Source: AC-37 sp035275105
GTDB lineage: Bacteria > Actinomycetota > Thermoleophilia > Solirubrobacterales > Thermoleophilaceae
Assembly: GCA_035275105.1 (NCBI GenBank)
Contig: DATENL010000335.1
Location: 1-11,875, forward strand
Length of the DNA: 11,875 nucleotides
Direction: 5' to 3'
The position numbers and the translations under genes were made by a program. Positions 1 to 6,443 of this stretch are shown here, one piece after another; position 1 is the stretch's first letter; the number at the start of each line of letters is the position of its first letter. The notes beneath the pieces are model-generated. The model saw only the letters and a list, made by a program, of their open reading frames with translations, ran no database searches and was not told the origin of the DNA.

Positions 1-2
1 TC

Positions 3-1289
3 GCCACGGGCGCGCTCGCCGGTCTCTGCGCGGTCTACGTAGCGCTCGCCGCGCTGCCGGCGGCCGCGGGGTCGAACCTCGTGCTGGCCACGGCCGGCGG
101 GTCGCCCGGCTGGCTGCTCGGGCCGTTGCGCTTCGCGGGCCTCGACGGGGCTGACGGGCCGCTCGCGGGTCCGCTGTTCTACGCCGGGCTGTGGCTGGCG
201 CTGCTCCTCTACGCGGCGGTCGTGCTGCACGCCGCGGACGTCTCGCGGCGGACGGCCGTCGTCGTGATCGCGGGGCTGCACGTGCTGTTCCTCCTCGCGC
301 CGCCGCTCCTCTCGCAGGACGTCTTCTCGTACATCGCCTATGCCCGGCTCGGGGTCGAGCACGGGCTCGATCCCTATACGCACTCGCCGCTCGACATCCC
401 GGGCGACCCGGTCTTCGGCTACGCGGGCTCGAAGGACGCGGAGTCGGTCTACGGGCCCGTCTTCACGCTGCTGACGTATCCGCTGTCGTGGCTCGGTGTC
501 GCGGGGGCGTACTGGGTCCTGAAGGTCGCGGCCGCTGCGGCGTCGCTCGGGATAGTCGCCCTCGTCTGGCGCGCGGCCGTGACGCTGGGCCGCGACCCCG
601 TTGCGCCGGCGCTGTTCGTCGGGCTCAACCCGCACCTGCTCGTGCACGACGTGGCGGGCGCGCACAACGAGACGCTCGTGGTGCTGCTCACGGTCGCGGG
701 CCTGGCGGCCTTCGTGGCCGGGCGGGTGCGAGCCGGTCCGGCGATGGCGACCGCTGCAGCCGGGCTCAAGGCGTCGGCGGCGCTCGTCGTGCCGTACCTC
801 GTGGCGGCGGCGCGGCCCCGCTGGCGCGGCGCGCTGCTCGCGGCGGTGGGCACGGGCGCGGCGATCGGGCTGCTGGCACTGGCCGGCTTTGGCACGCACG
901 CTCTCGACGCGCTCGGGGTCCTGAGCTCGAACCAGGACCGGACGTCGCGCTGGAGTCTCCCGTACAAGACCGCGCAGCTCCTCGGGGCCGTGCTGCCGGG
1001 CGACCGGCTCGACTACCGCGACGCGGTCCGGGTGCTCTACGGGATCGCGTTCGCCGGGGTCGCGGGCTGGACGCTCCTGCGCACGTGGCGCGGTGCCGAC
1101 CCGATCCGGATGGCGGGCTGGGCCACGCTGGCGATCCTCGTCGCGTCGGCATGGCTCGTGCCCTGGTACGTGCTCTGGGTGCTGCCGCTCGCGGCGCTCG
1201 CCGCCGACGCGCGCCTGCGCTGGGCCACGCTCGCCCTCTGCGCCTGGATGCTGCCGATCGCGATCCCCCTGGGCGGCTTCGGGTACTGA
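3..1289 (+). CDS. GT-C family polyprenol-phosphate mannosyltransferase (MptA/MptB/GT87-like), 5' truncated by window edge
   Basis: Multi-pass membrane glycosyltransferase expected to move mannose from a polyprenyl-phosphate donor onto a glycan or lipoglycan on the outer face of the membrane. The frame is open from base 3 and already encodes a hydrophobic helix before the first GTG (81), so the true start lies outside the window and the 81 GTG is only an internal candidate. Visible family marks are an Asp in a loop after a membrane helix (SQDVFSYIAYARLG, Asp codon 318-320), the usual place of the GT-C catalytic Asp, then GLDPY, YGPVF, and NPHLLVHDVAGAHNE near 627-674, which resembles the NP..L....GGAHND segment of MptA/MptB proteins. 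About ten hydrophobic segments continue to the end. It stops 8 bases before thiL, so the two are probably co-transcribed. The family is fairly secure; the acceptor and exact linkage are not. Confidence 0.8.
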   Translation, partial: ATGALAGLCAVYVALAALPAAAGSNLVLATAGGSPGWLLGPLRFAGLDGADGPLAGPLFYAGLWLALLLYAAVVLHAADVSRRTAVVVIAGLHVLFLLAPPLLSQDVFSYIAYARLGVEHGLDPYTHSPLDIPGDPVFGYAGSKDAESVYGPVFTLLTYPLSWLGVAGAYWVLKVAAAAASLGIVALVWRAAVTLGRDPVAPALFVGLNPHLLVHDVAGAHNETLVVLLTVAGLAAFVAGRVRAGPAMATAAAGLKASAALVVPYLVAAARPRWRGALLAAVGTGAAIGLLALAGFGTHALDALGVLSSNQDRTSRWSLPYKTAQLLGAVLPGDRLDYRDAVRVLYGIAFAGVAGWTLLRTWRGADPIRMAGWATLAILVASAWLVPWYVLWVLPLAALAADARLRWATLALCAWMLPIAIPLGGFGY

Positions 1290-1297
1290 CGCCTCTG

Positions 1298-2275
1298 ATG
1301 CCCGAGCGCGACCTCATCCGGGCCTTCGAGCGCATCCTCGCGGTGCGCGGCGACCGCGTGGCGTACGCGAGCGGCGACGACGCCGCCGTCGTCCGCGCGG
1401 GCGGCGTGGCCGTGACCTCGGTGGACGCCGTGGTCGAGGGCGTGCACTTCGAGCTCACGACGCACTCGCCCGGCGACGTCGGGCACAAGGCGATGGCCAC
1501 GGCACTTTCCGACCTGGCCGCGATGGGGGCGCGGCCGGGCGAGGCGTACGTGGTGCTGGCGACGCCGGAGTCGTTCGGCGAGGCCGCGGCGATCGAGCTC
1601 GTGGAGGCGATGGAGGCGCTCGCCGAACGCAGCGGCGCGACGATCGCGGGCGGCGACGTGACCTCGGCGCCGGCGCTGATGGTGTCCGTGACGGTCGTCG
1701 GCTGGGCCGGCGGCGAGCGCGACCTCGTCTACCGCGACGGCGCGCGGCCGGGGCACCTGGTGGGCGTGACCGGCGAGCTGGGCGCGTCGGCGGCCGTGCT
1801 CCTCGTATGGCGCGGCACCGCGAACGCCGCCGACCTCACCGAGCCTGAGCGCCAGGTCCTCGTCAGCCGGCACCTCCGCCCCGAGCCGCGCCTCGACGCC
1901 GGCGTCGCGCTCGGCGAGGCGGTGGTCGGGTCGATGATCGACGTGAGCGACGGCATCGCCACCGACGCCGCCCACCTGGCCGAGCGCAGCGGCGTCTGCA
2001 TCGAGGTGCGGCTCGCCGACCTGCCGCTGGCGCCCGGCGTCGAGGCCGTGGCGCGCACGGCCGGCCGCGACCCGCACGAGCTCGCCGCGACCGGAGGCGA
2101 CGACTACGAGCTGCTCTTCACCGTCCCCCCCGACCGGCGTGAGGCGGCCGAGGCGGCGGCGCGCCACGCCGGCACGACAGTTGCCTGGATCGGCTCAGTC
2201 GCGCCCGGCGCCGGGGTCCGGCTTCTCGACGCCGCGGGGGAGCCGGTCGACCTCGCCGGATACGAGCATCCGTGA
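1298..2275 (+). CDS. thiL: Thiamine-monophosphate kinase ThiL
   Basis: Cytosolic ATP-dependent kinase converting thiamine monophosphate to thiamine diphosphate, the last step of cofactor synthesis. The 325-residue length is normal for the family. The ATG at 1298 gives the family's usual N-terminus (MPERDLIRAFERIL). Motifs in order: GDDAAVV (27-32), the Mg/ATP-binding TSVDAVVEGVHF (40-51), GHKAMATALSDLAAMGA (62-78), GGDVTSAP (118-125), DVSDGIATDAAHLAERSG (215-232) and GGDDYELLF (266-274). All the acidic metal-binding stretches expected of the ThiL/PurM-type ATP-binding fold are present, so I infer an active enzyme. No other thiamine gene is nearby; only the membrane glycosyltransferase lies just upstream. 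Its last 81 bases overlap the 3' end of an opposing small gene, and an intrinsic terminator lies about 120 bases downstream. The longer open frame that begins at 191 in the same phase is a GC-driven artefact. Confidence 0.95.
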   Translation: MPERDLIRAFERILAVRGDRVAYASGDDAAVVRAGGVAVTSVDAVVEGVHFELTTHSPGDVGHKAMATALSDLAAMGARPGEAYVVLATPESFGEAAAIELVEAMEALAERSGATIAGGDVTSAPALMVSVTVVGWAGGERDLVYRDGARPGHLVGVTGELGASAAVLLVWRGTANAADLTEPERQVLVSRHLRPEPRLDAGVALGEAVVGSMIDVSDGIATDAAHLAERSGVCIEVRLADLPLAPGVEAVARTAGRDPHELAATGGDDYELLFTVPPDRREAAEAAARHAGTTVAWIGSVAPGAGVRLLDAAGEPVDLAGYEHP

Positions 2276-2407
2276 GAGCCGCCGCGCGTCGGCGCGGTCG
2301 GCGCTGCGGCGCAGCATGGCCTCCGCCACGGCGTGGGGGTCCACGACGTAGCGCCCTTCCGCGATGCGCCTCTGCAGGTCGGCGTCCACTGCCATGGGGC
2401 TCATCAT
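2195..2407 (-). CDS. FlgM-like anti-sigma factor domain protein (small)
   Basis: A 70-residue protein whose N-terminal half, VDADLQRRIAEGRYVVDPHA followed by VAEAMLRR, resembles the sigma-28-binding C-terminal segment of FlgM anti-sigma factors (pattern: hydrophobic, I..G.Y.VD...VA..ML). FlgM normally holds the flagellar sigma factor inactive, but no flagellar gene is in the window, so the partner sigma is unknown. The tail (RLPRGVEKPDPGAGRD) is charged and Pro/Gly-rich. The frame is open back to an ATG at 2500, but I prefer the tandem ATGs at 2407 and 2404: FlgM-like similarity begins just after them, an AAGGGG ribosome-site-like stretch lies immediately upstream, and the extension would be encoded across the inverted repeat. 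Its 3' end overlaps thiL by 81 bases, tail to tail. Family assignment rests on a short motif and is moderate. Confidence 0.6.
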   Translation of the reverse strand: MMSPMAVDADLQRRIAEGRYVVDPHAVAEAMLRRSADRADARRLSRMLVSGEVDRLPRGVEKPDPGAGRD

Positions 2408-2418
2408 CGCCCCTTTTT
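2396..2418 (+). terminator. Intrinsic terminator downstream of thiL
   Basis: On the plus strand GGGGC (2396-2400) can pair with GCCCC (2409-2413) across an 8-base loop, and five T residues (2414-2418) follow at once. This is the standard form of a Rho-independent terminator, 121 bases after the thiL stop, and T runs are rare in this GC-rich window. The stem is only 5 bp but entirely G-C. Read on the minus strand, the same bases form the ribosome-binding region and start codons of the opposing FlgM-like gene. Confidence 0.6.
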
Positions 2419-2476
2419 CTCGCAAGCGCGAGTCCGCGCCGCCGTAAGCAGCCGCAATAACGGGGTAGGGATCGGT

Positions 2477-2523
2477 CGCTTTGGTCACTTCACTGCGCAT
2501 ATAGCGGTCAAGTGACCAAAGCG
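2477..2523. repeat. Perfect 14-bp inverted repeat with 19-base spacer
   Basis: Bases 2477-2490 (CGCTTTGGTCACTT) are exactly the reverse complement of 2510-2523; the centre (2491-2509) can form a further 3-bp CGC/GCG stem around ATATA. GGTCA occurs at 2483 and 2506 and TGACC at 2513, so 2506-2517 is itself a smaller inverted repeat. The element begins 7 bases beyond the stop of the minus-strand membrane-protein gene and ends 70 bases before the FlgM-like start. It could therefore be the first gene's terminator (there is no T run after it on the minus strand), or an operator for the second. The local sequence is less GC-rich than its surroundings. Confidence 0.8.
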
Positions 2524-2530
2524 GCGCCCC

Positions 2531-4273
2531 TCAGCGCCCGAGCAGCACGGGCGGTGGTGCGGGGTGCTGCGGCTCCTCGGGCTCCGACGGCTTGTCCGCC
2601 CGCCAGCGAGCCACGGCGATGGTCGCGGTCGCCGCCAAGAGCCCGGCGATCACGCAGCCCAGGAGCGCCGTCGGCACGCCCACCTGGCCGCCCGTGACGA
2701 GCAGGAACACGTACCAGAGCCACTCGATGGGACCGAGCAGCAGCTCGCGCCTGTAGGCGCCGGTGACGAGCAGGAGCGGCAGGAGGCCGATCAGGACCAG
2801 CGCGATCCGCCAGCCGCGCCCGGCCCGCGAGAGCACCGCGAGCATCCAGCAGTGCAGCGGGACGACGAACAGCAGCGCCGCGTACGGGTTGAGTAGGAAG
2901 AGCCCCACCGCGACGGCGCAGAGGAGGAGCGACGTCGCCACGCCCGCGCCCGGCGCCGTCGCGTCGGGCAGCCCGCCGCGGCGGACGAGCGGCGTCCGCA
3001 GCAGGATCCAGGCGAGCAGCACCACGAACGCGACGCCGGCCATCGCGCCCAAGGCGGCATCGTCGACGGGCGCGAGGCTCGGATCGAGCGGCGACGACGG
3101 CGCGTCCTTCGCGAGCCCGACTATCACCAGCAGGGACGCGACGCCGAGTCCGAGCGCGAAGGGGAACATCCCGGCGACGGCCCACACGAGCCACTCGAAG
3201 ACGTGCTCGCCTCGGCGGCTCGCCCGCGCGAACGCGTCGATGGCGGCAACCAGCGCCGGGAGGATCAGCGCGGCCGCGAGCGCCAGTATTGCCCAGCCCG
3301 GCACGACGCCCCCACCCGCGAGCAGGTAGGTGCGCGGGCCGTGCTCGGGGGGCCGGCGCGCGGCGTCGAGGGCCGACACGAAGCGCAGCGCGGACCGCCC
3401 CAGCTCGCCGTAGCGGTCGTCGTGCACGTCGTCGGTGTCGCGCTGCGAGCGCGGCGGCGCGCGCTCCCCGCTTCCCGACAGCCGCAGCGCCGGCGCGCCG
3501 AGCTCGAGCAGCACGCCCTGCGCTCCCAGGCCCACCGGGAACGCGAGCCGTGCGAGCTGCGCCGGCGGCGTGGCGGTCGGCCCGCCGTCCGTGCCGAGCT
3601 CGTTGCGCAGCGAGTCGGTCGCCGTCTTGCGCAGCCCGAGGCTGCCGCGGTCCGAGTCGTTCGACCAGTCCACGAGCAGCGGGCCGTGCGACCGCGGCGC
3701 GCCCATGTTGGACAGCACGAGCATCCCGTCCACGAGCGCGGGGTCGTGCATGCCCGCGACGAACCGGCGCGCGCCGGCGTCGCCGAGCGTCCCGCCGTCC
3801 ACCGACGCGAGCACCACCGTCTTGTGCGTCGCCCGCCCCTCGAGCACCCGCGCGACCTCCATGAGCGCGGCGGTGTCCGCCGCGCTGCCGGTCGCGTCGG
3901 GCACCGAGAGGGCGTCGCGCGTCGCGAGCAGCACCACCTCGCGGCGAGACAGGCCGGGCCGGCGCCCGACAACGTTCGCGAGCTCGTGGTCGTCCTGCTC
4001 GAACCGCTGGACGGTCGTCTGGAAGCCGTAGCGGCGCAGCGCGGAGGCCACTCGCCGCGCCGTCCTGGCGTCGCCCGGCCTGCCCGCTCGCCGGTCGGGC
4101 GCGTCGTGCACGATCGCGCCCACCGTGGAGGAGGCGGCGGCCCCCTCGAACAACACGTCCGCGGGAAGACCCTGCGGCACGCCGCGTGGCCTGTTCTCCA
4201 GCGAGAAGGCCGCGACGACAATTGCGAGCAGCGCCGGAAGGAATGCCGCGCGGTACAGCCGCGGCTCTATCAC
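2531..4273 (-). CDS. Membrane protein with inactive M28-peptidase-like domain and C-terminal helix bundle
   Basis: A 580-residue protein. Residues 8-24 form an N-terminal signal-anchor helix. Residues about 50-305 form an M28 aminopeptidase-like domain that should lie outside the cell. Seven or eight membrane helices span about 322-556, and the tail (560-580) is Pro/Glu-rich. The domain shows the family's spacing: the strand VVLLATRDALSVPD (113-126) where active enzymes have a His-x-Asp metal motif, GSAADTAALMEVARVLEG (129-146) where they have GA.D..SG..A.LE.AR.L, and VVLASVDGGTLGDAGARRF (153-171) where they have a Glu-Glu pair. His is replaced by Thr118, the bridging Asp is lost, and both Glu are Gly160-Gly161, so peptidase activity is unlikely. 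The GTG start at 4273 follows GAGAAAG. It is divergent from the response regulator at 4330 across a 56-base gap, so the two may share control. The role is unknown; binding a peptide or protein, or serving as a scaffold, is only a guess. Confidence 0.75.
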   Translation of the reverse strand: MIEPRLYRAAFLPALLAIVVAAFSLENRPRGVPQGLPADVLFEGAAASSTVGAIVHDAPDRRAGRPGDARTARRVASALRRYGFQTTVQRFEQDDHELANVVGRRPGLSRREVVLLATRDALSVPDATGSAADTAALMEVARVLEGRATHKTVVLASVDGGTLGDAGARRFVAGMHDPALVDGMLVLSNMGAPRSHGPLLVDWSNDSDRGSLGLRKTATDSLRNELGTDGGPTATPPAQLARLAFPVGLGAQGVLLELGAPALRLSGSGERAPPRSQRDTDDVHDDRYGELGRSALRFVSALDAARRPPEHGPRTYLLAGGGVVPGWAILALAAALILPALVAAIDAFARASRRGEHVFEWLVWAVAGMFPFALGLGVASLLVIVGLAKDAPSSPLDPSLAPVDDAALGAMAGVAFVVLLAWILLRTPLVRRGGLPDATAPGAGVATSLLLCAVAVGLFLLNPYAALLFVVPLHCWMLAVLSRAGRGWRIALVLIGLLPLLLVTGAYRRELLLGPIEWLWYVFLLVTGGQVGVPTALLGCVIAGLLAATATIAVARWRADKPSEPEEPQHPAPPPVLLGR

Positions 4274-4278
4274 CTTTC

Positions 4279-4307
4279 TCGACCCAAACTTCGCTCCAAC
4301 CTACACT
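4279..4307 (+). promoter_or_regulatory. Candidate promoter for the two-component operon
   Basis: TCGACC (4279-4284) and TACACT (4302-4307) are 17 bases apart and each matches the sigma-70 -35 and -10 consensus at four of six positions. The predicted start near 4314 would give a leader of about 16 bases before the ATG at 4330. The site lies in the only non-coding gap (4274-4329) between the divergent membrane-protein and response-regulator genes, a locally AT-richer stretch. It is a pattern match only. Confidence 0.35.
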
Positions 4308-4329
4308 TTCGATTGTTAAGACCGGAGAG

Positions 4330-5031
4330 ATGTCGAGTGAAGCGCCGAGGATCCTTCTGGTCGACGACGAGCAGTCCGTCCAGACGCTCCTCACATACCC
4401 CCTGCGCAAGGAGGGGTTCGAGGTGATCGCGGCGAGCACCGGACGGGAGGCGCTGGCGCGCTTCCAGGAGGGGCAGTTCGACCTCGTGGTGCTCGACGTG
4501 ATGCTTCCGGAGGTCGACGGCTTCGACGTGTGCAGGCAGCTGCGCGCCAAGAGCTCGGTCCCGATCATCATGCTCACGGCCAAGGCCGAGGAGCTGGACA
4601 AGGTCCTCGGGCTCGAGCTGGGTGCGGACGACTACATCACGAAGCCGTTCTCGATGCGGGAGTTCCGCAGCCGCGTCAAGGCGGTCCTGCGGCGCGCCAA
4701 CGTGGCGCGCAACGGGGACATGCCCGACGAGCCGCTCGTCAACGGCGAGCTGTCGGTCGACTTCGCGAAGCGCCAGGTGGAGCTGCGGGGCGAGCCGGTG
4801 AGGCTCACCTACGTCGAGTTCGAGATCCTGGCCGCGCTCGCCCGCAGCCCGGGCCGGGTGTTCAGCCGCAACATGCTGCTCGAACGACTCTGGGGCGACT
4901 CGTCGTTCCGGGATCCGCGCACCATCGACGTCCACATACGCCACCTCCGCGAAAAGCTCGAGCAGGATCCGGCCAACCCCGAGCTCATCTTCACGGTCCG
5001 CGGGGTCGGCTACCACTTCCGGGACAGATGA
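4330..5031 (+). CDS. OmpR/PhoB-family response regulator
   Basis: A 233-residue DNA-binding response regulator. The receiver domain (7-120) has the acidic pair Asp12-Asp13, the phospho-acceptor Asp56 in VVLDVMLPEVDG, Thr83, and Lys105 in ADDYITKPF. The winged-helix DNA-binding domain (about 132-231) carries the typical LT..EFEIL, GRVFSR..LL..LWG, RTIDVHI..LR.KLE and VRGVGYHF segments. All key residues are intact. The ATG at 4330 is preceded by GGAGAG at close spacing; the upstream open frame (from 4186) lies antisense to the membrane protein and lacks domain similarity. Its stop overlaps the start of the sensor kinase by 4 bases, making that kinase the obvious partner. The best architectural matches are actinobacterial MprA, RegX3 or MtrA-type regulators, but I cannot choose among them. 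The targets may include its own operon and the divergent membrane-protein gene. Confidence 0.95.
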   Translation: MSSEAPRILLVDDEQSVQTLLTYPLRKEGFEVIAASTGREALARFQEGQFDLVVLDVMLPEVDGFDVCRQLRAKSSVPIIMLTAKAEELDKVLGLELGADDYITKPFSMREFRSRVKAVLRRANVARNGDMPDEPLVNGELSVDFAKRQVELRGEPVRLTYVEFEILAALARSPGRVFSRNMLLERLWGDSSFRDPRTIDVHIRHLREKLEQDPANPELIFTVRGVGYHFRDR

Positions 5032-6443
5032 GGCCGCGGCTCCGGTCGCTTCAGAACCGGCTCGCGCTCCTCTTCTTCGCGATCACCGCGCTCGGCTTCG
5101 CCGCGGTCATCTTCTTCTTCCTGCCGCAGCTCGAGACGCGTCTCCAGAACCAGCGGCTGGCCGACCTGCGCCGCTCCGCGGTCTCGCTCTCGCCGCGGCT
5201 CGAGACCGTCGTCGGCAAGAACGTCCTCAGCAAGGACCTCGACGAGTACGTCCGCGCCGTCGGCGACACGGCCAACGCGCGGCTGACGATCCTCGGCGTG
5301 CAGTCGTCGTCCACGAACCGGCCGCGCTTCTACGTGATCTCGGACTCGAACGCCGGCACCCCCGTCCGTCCCGACCGGCGCCTCGCGGCGCGCGCGCTCC
5401 GGCTGGGGCGCGCCACGGCGACGGTCTCGCGCCGCACCCAGTCGCTCGTCGAGATCGCGTCGCCGCTCGTCTACCGCGGCCGCCCCGCCTGGATCGCCAT
5501 CTACTCGCGCGAGAGCGACGCGGCCGAGATCGTGCGGCTGGTGCGCAACCGCCTGCTCGGGGCGAGCGCCGTGGCGCTCCTGATCGCTGTCGTCAGCGGC
5601 TTCTTCGTGGCGCGCGCGCTCGCGAATCGCGTGTCGCGGCTCGAGCACGCCGCGCGCGACCTGGCCGCCGGTCGCACCGTCAAGCCGCTGCCGGTGGAGA
5701 GCGACGACGAGCTCGGCCGCCTGACGCAGGCGTTCAACGAGATGCAGGCACAGCTCGCGCGCGTCGACCGAGCGCGAAAGGAGTTCATCGCGAACGCGTC
5801 CCACGAGCTGCGCACCCCGATCTTCTCGCTCGGCGGCTTCGTCGAGCTGCTCCAGGACGAGCAGCTCGACGCCGAGACCCGCGAGGAGTTCCTGCGTTCG
5901 ATGCGCGAGCAGGTGGACCGGCTCCAGAAGCTCGCTGTCGACCTGCTCGACCTGTCGCGGCTCGACGCCGGGTCGCTCGAGCTGAACCCCGAGGAGGTCG
6001 ACATCGGCGAGCTCGCGACGAACGTCGCGGCGGAGTTCCGCCCGGCGATCGCGCAGCACCGGACCGAGCTCCGGCTCAACCTCCCGGACGGCGAGGTGGC
6101 GGCGCGCTGCGACCGCGAGCGGGTGGCCCAGATCATGCGTATCCTGCTCGACAACGCCCTCCGCCACACCCCTGAGGGCACCACCGTCACCGTGAGCGCT
6201 GAGCAGCAGAACGGCGCGGCCGAGCTCACGGTCGCGGACAGCGGCCCCGGCATCGAGCCGGCGGCCCGCTCGCAGCTGTTCGAGCGCTTCTACACGGCCG
6301 ACGCCGCGCGCGGCTCCGGCCTCGGGCTCGCCATCGCGCGCGAGCTGGCCGAGCGCATGGACGGGCGCATCGAGCTGCTCTCCCGGCCCGGGCGGACGGT
6401 GTTCGTGCTGGCGCTCCCGGGCGCCGAGAAGACGGCTGCGTGA
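5028..6443 (+). CDS. Sensor histidine kinase (HAMP, HisKA, HATPase)
   Basis: A 471-residue membrane kinase partnered with the preceding regulator. The order is: first membrane helix (11-32), an extracytoplasmic sensing region of about 140 residues (33-174), second membrane helix (175-198), HAMP linker (about 196-250), HisKA dimerisation domain with phospho-accepting His259 in FIANASHELRTP, then the ATPase domain with N box Asn376 (LLDNALRHTPEG), G1 box DSGPG (404-408), F box FERFY and G2 box GSGLGLAIA (429-437). Every catalytic box is intact. The ligand-sensing region shows no family I recognise and has no Cys, so the signal is unknown. ATG at 5028 overlaps the regulator's stop (ATGA), and its own stop overlaps the GTG of the HtrA gene (GTGA), which implies translational coupling of all three. 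The kinase-then-HtrA order is reminiscent of mycobacterial MprB-PepD. Confidence 0.95.
   Translation: MRPRLRSLQNRLALLFFAITALGFAAVIFFFLPQLETRLQNQRLADLRRSAVSLSPRLETVVGKNVLSKDLDEYVRAVGDTANARLTILGVQSSSTNRPRFYVISDSNAGTPVRPDRRLAARALRLGRATATVSRRTQSLVEIASPLVYRGRPAWIAIYSRESDAAEIVRLVRNRLLGASAVALLIAVVSGFFVARALANRVSRLEHAARDLAAGRTVKPLPVESDDELGRLTQAFNEMQAQLARVDRARKEFIANASHELRTPIFSLGGFVELLQDEQLDAETREEFLRSMREQVDRLQKLAVDLLDLSRLDAGSLELNPEEVDIGELATNVAAEFRPAIAQHRTELRLNLPDGEVAARCDRERVAQIMRILLDNALRHTPEGTTVTVSAEQQNGAAELTVADSGPGIEPAARSQLFERFYTADAARGSGLGLAIARELAERMDGRIELLSRPGRTVFVLALPGAEKTAA

Noticed and set aside
191..1297. Open frame running through the mannosyltransferase into thiL, giving an apparent 694-residue protein
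   Set aside because: The part before 1298 is Arg/Ala/Gly-rich out-of-frame translation of the membrane protein gene; ThiL similarity begins exactly at the ATG at 1298.
1037..2167. A 376-residue minus-strand open frame antisense to thiL
   Set aside because: No recognisable domain, skewed composition, and ThiL motifs on the plus strand are unequivocal.
2408..2500. Longer start of the FlgM-like gene at the ATG at 2500
   Set aside because: The added 31 residues are encoded across part of the inverted repeat and show no FlgM-like pattern; a ribosome-site-like AAGGGG stands before the ATGs at 2407 and 2404.
2440..2500. A sigma-28-type promoter for the FlgM-like gene
   Set aside because: GACCGATCC on the minus strand slightly recalls the GCCGATAA -10 box, but no TAAA-like -35 is found at the right distance.
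2333..2515. A 60-residue plus-strand open frame after thiL
   Set aside because: Antisense to the FlgM-like gene, contains the thiL terminator and half of the inverted repeat, and has no ribosome site or domain.
4186..4329. N-terminal extension of the response regulator to an upstream ATG
   Set aside because: The extension lies inside the divergent membrane-protein gene, and receiver-domain similarity starts just after the ATG at 4330.
2508..4601. A 697-residue minus-strand open frame covering the M28-like gene and antisense to the response regulator
   Set aside because: Low-complexity Arg/Ala/Gly product in the third-base phase of a GC-rich region; the neighbouring frame has membrane helices and the M28 layout.
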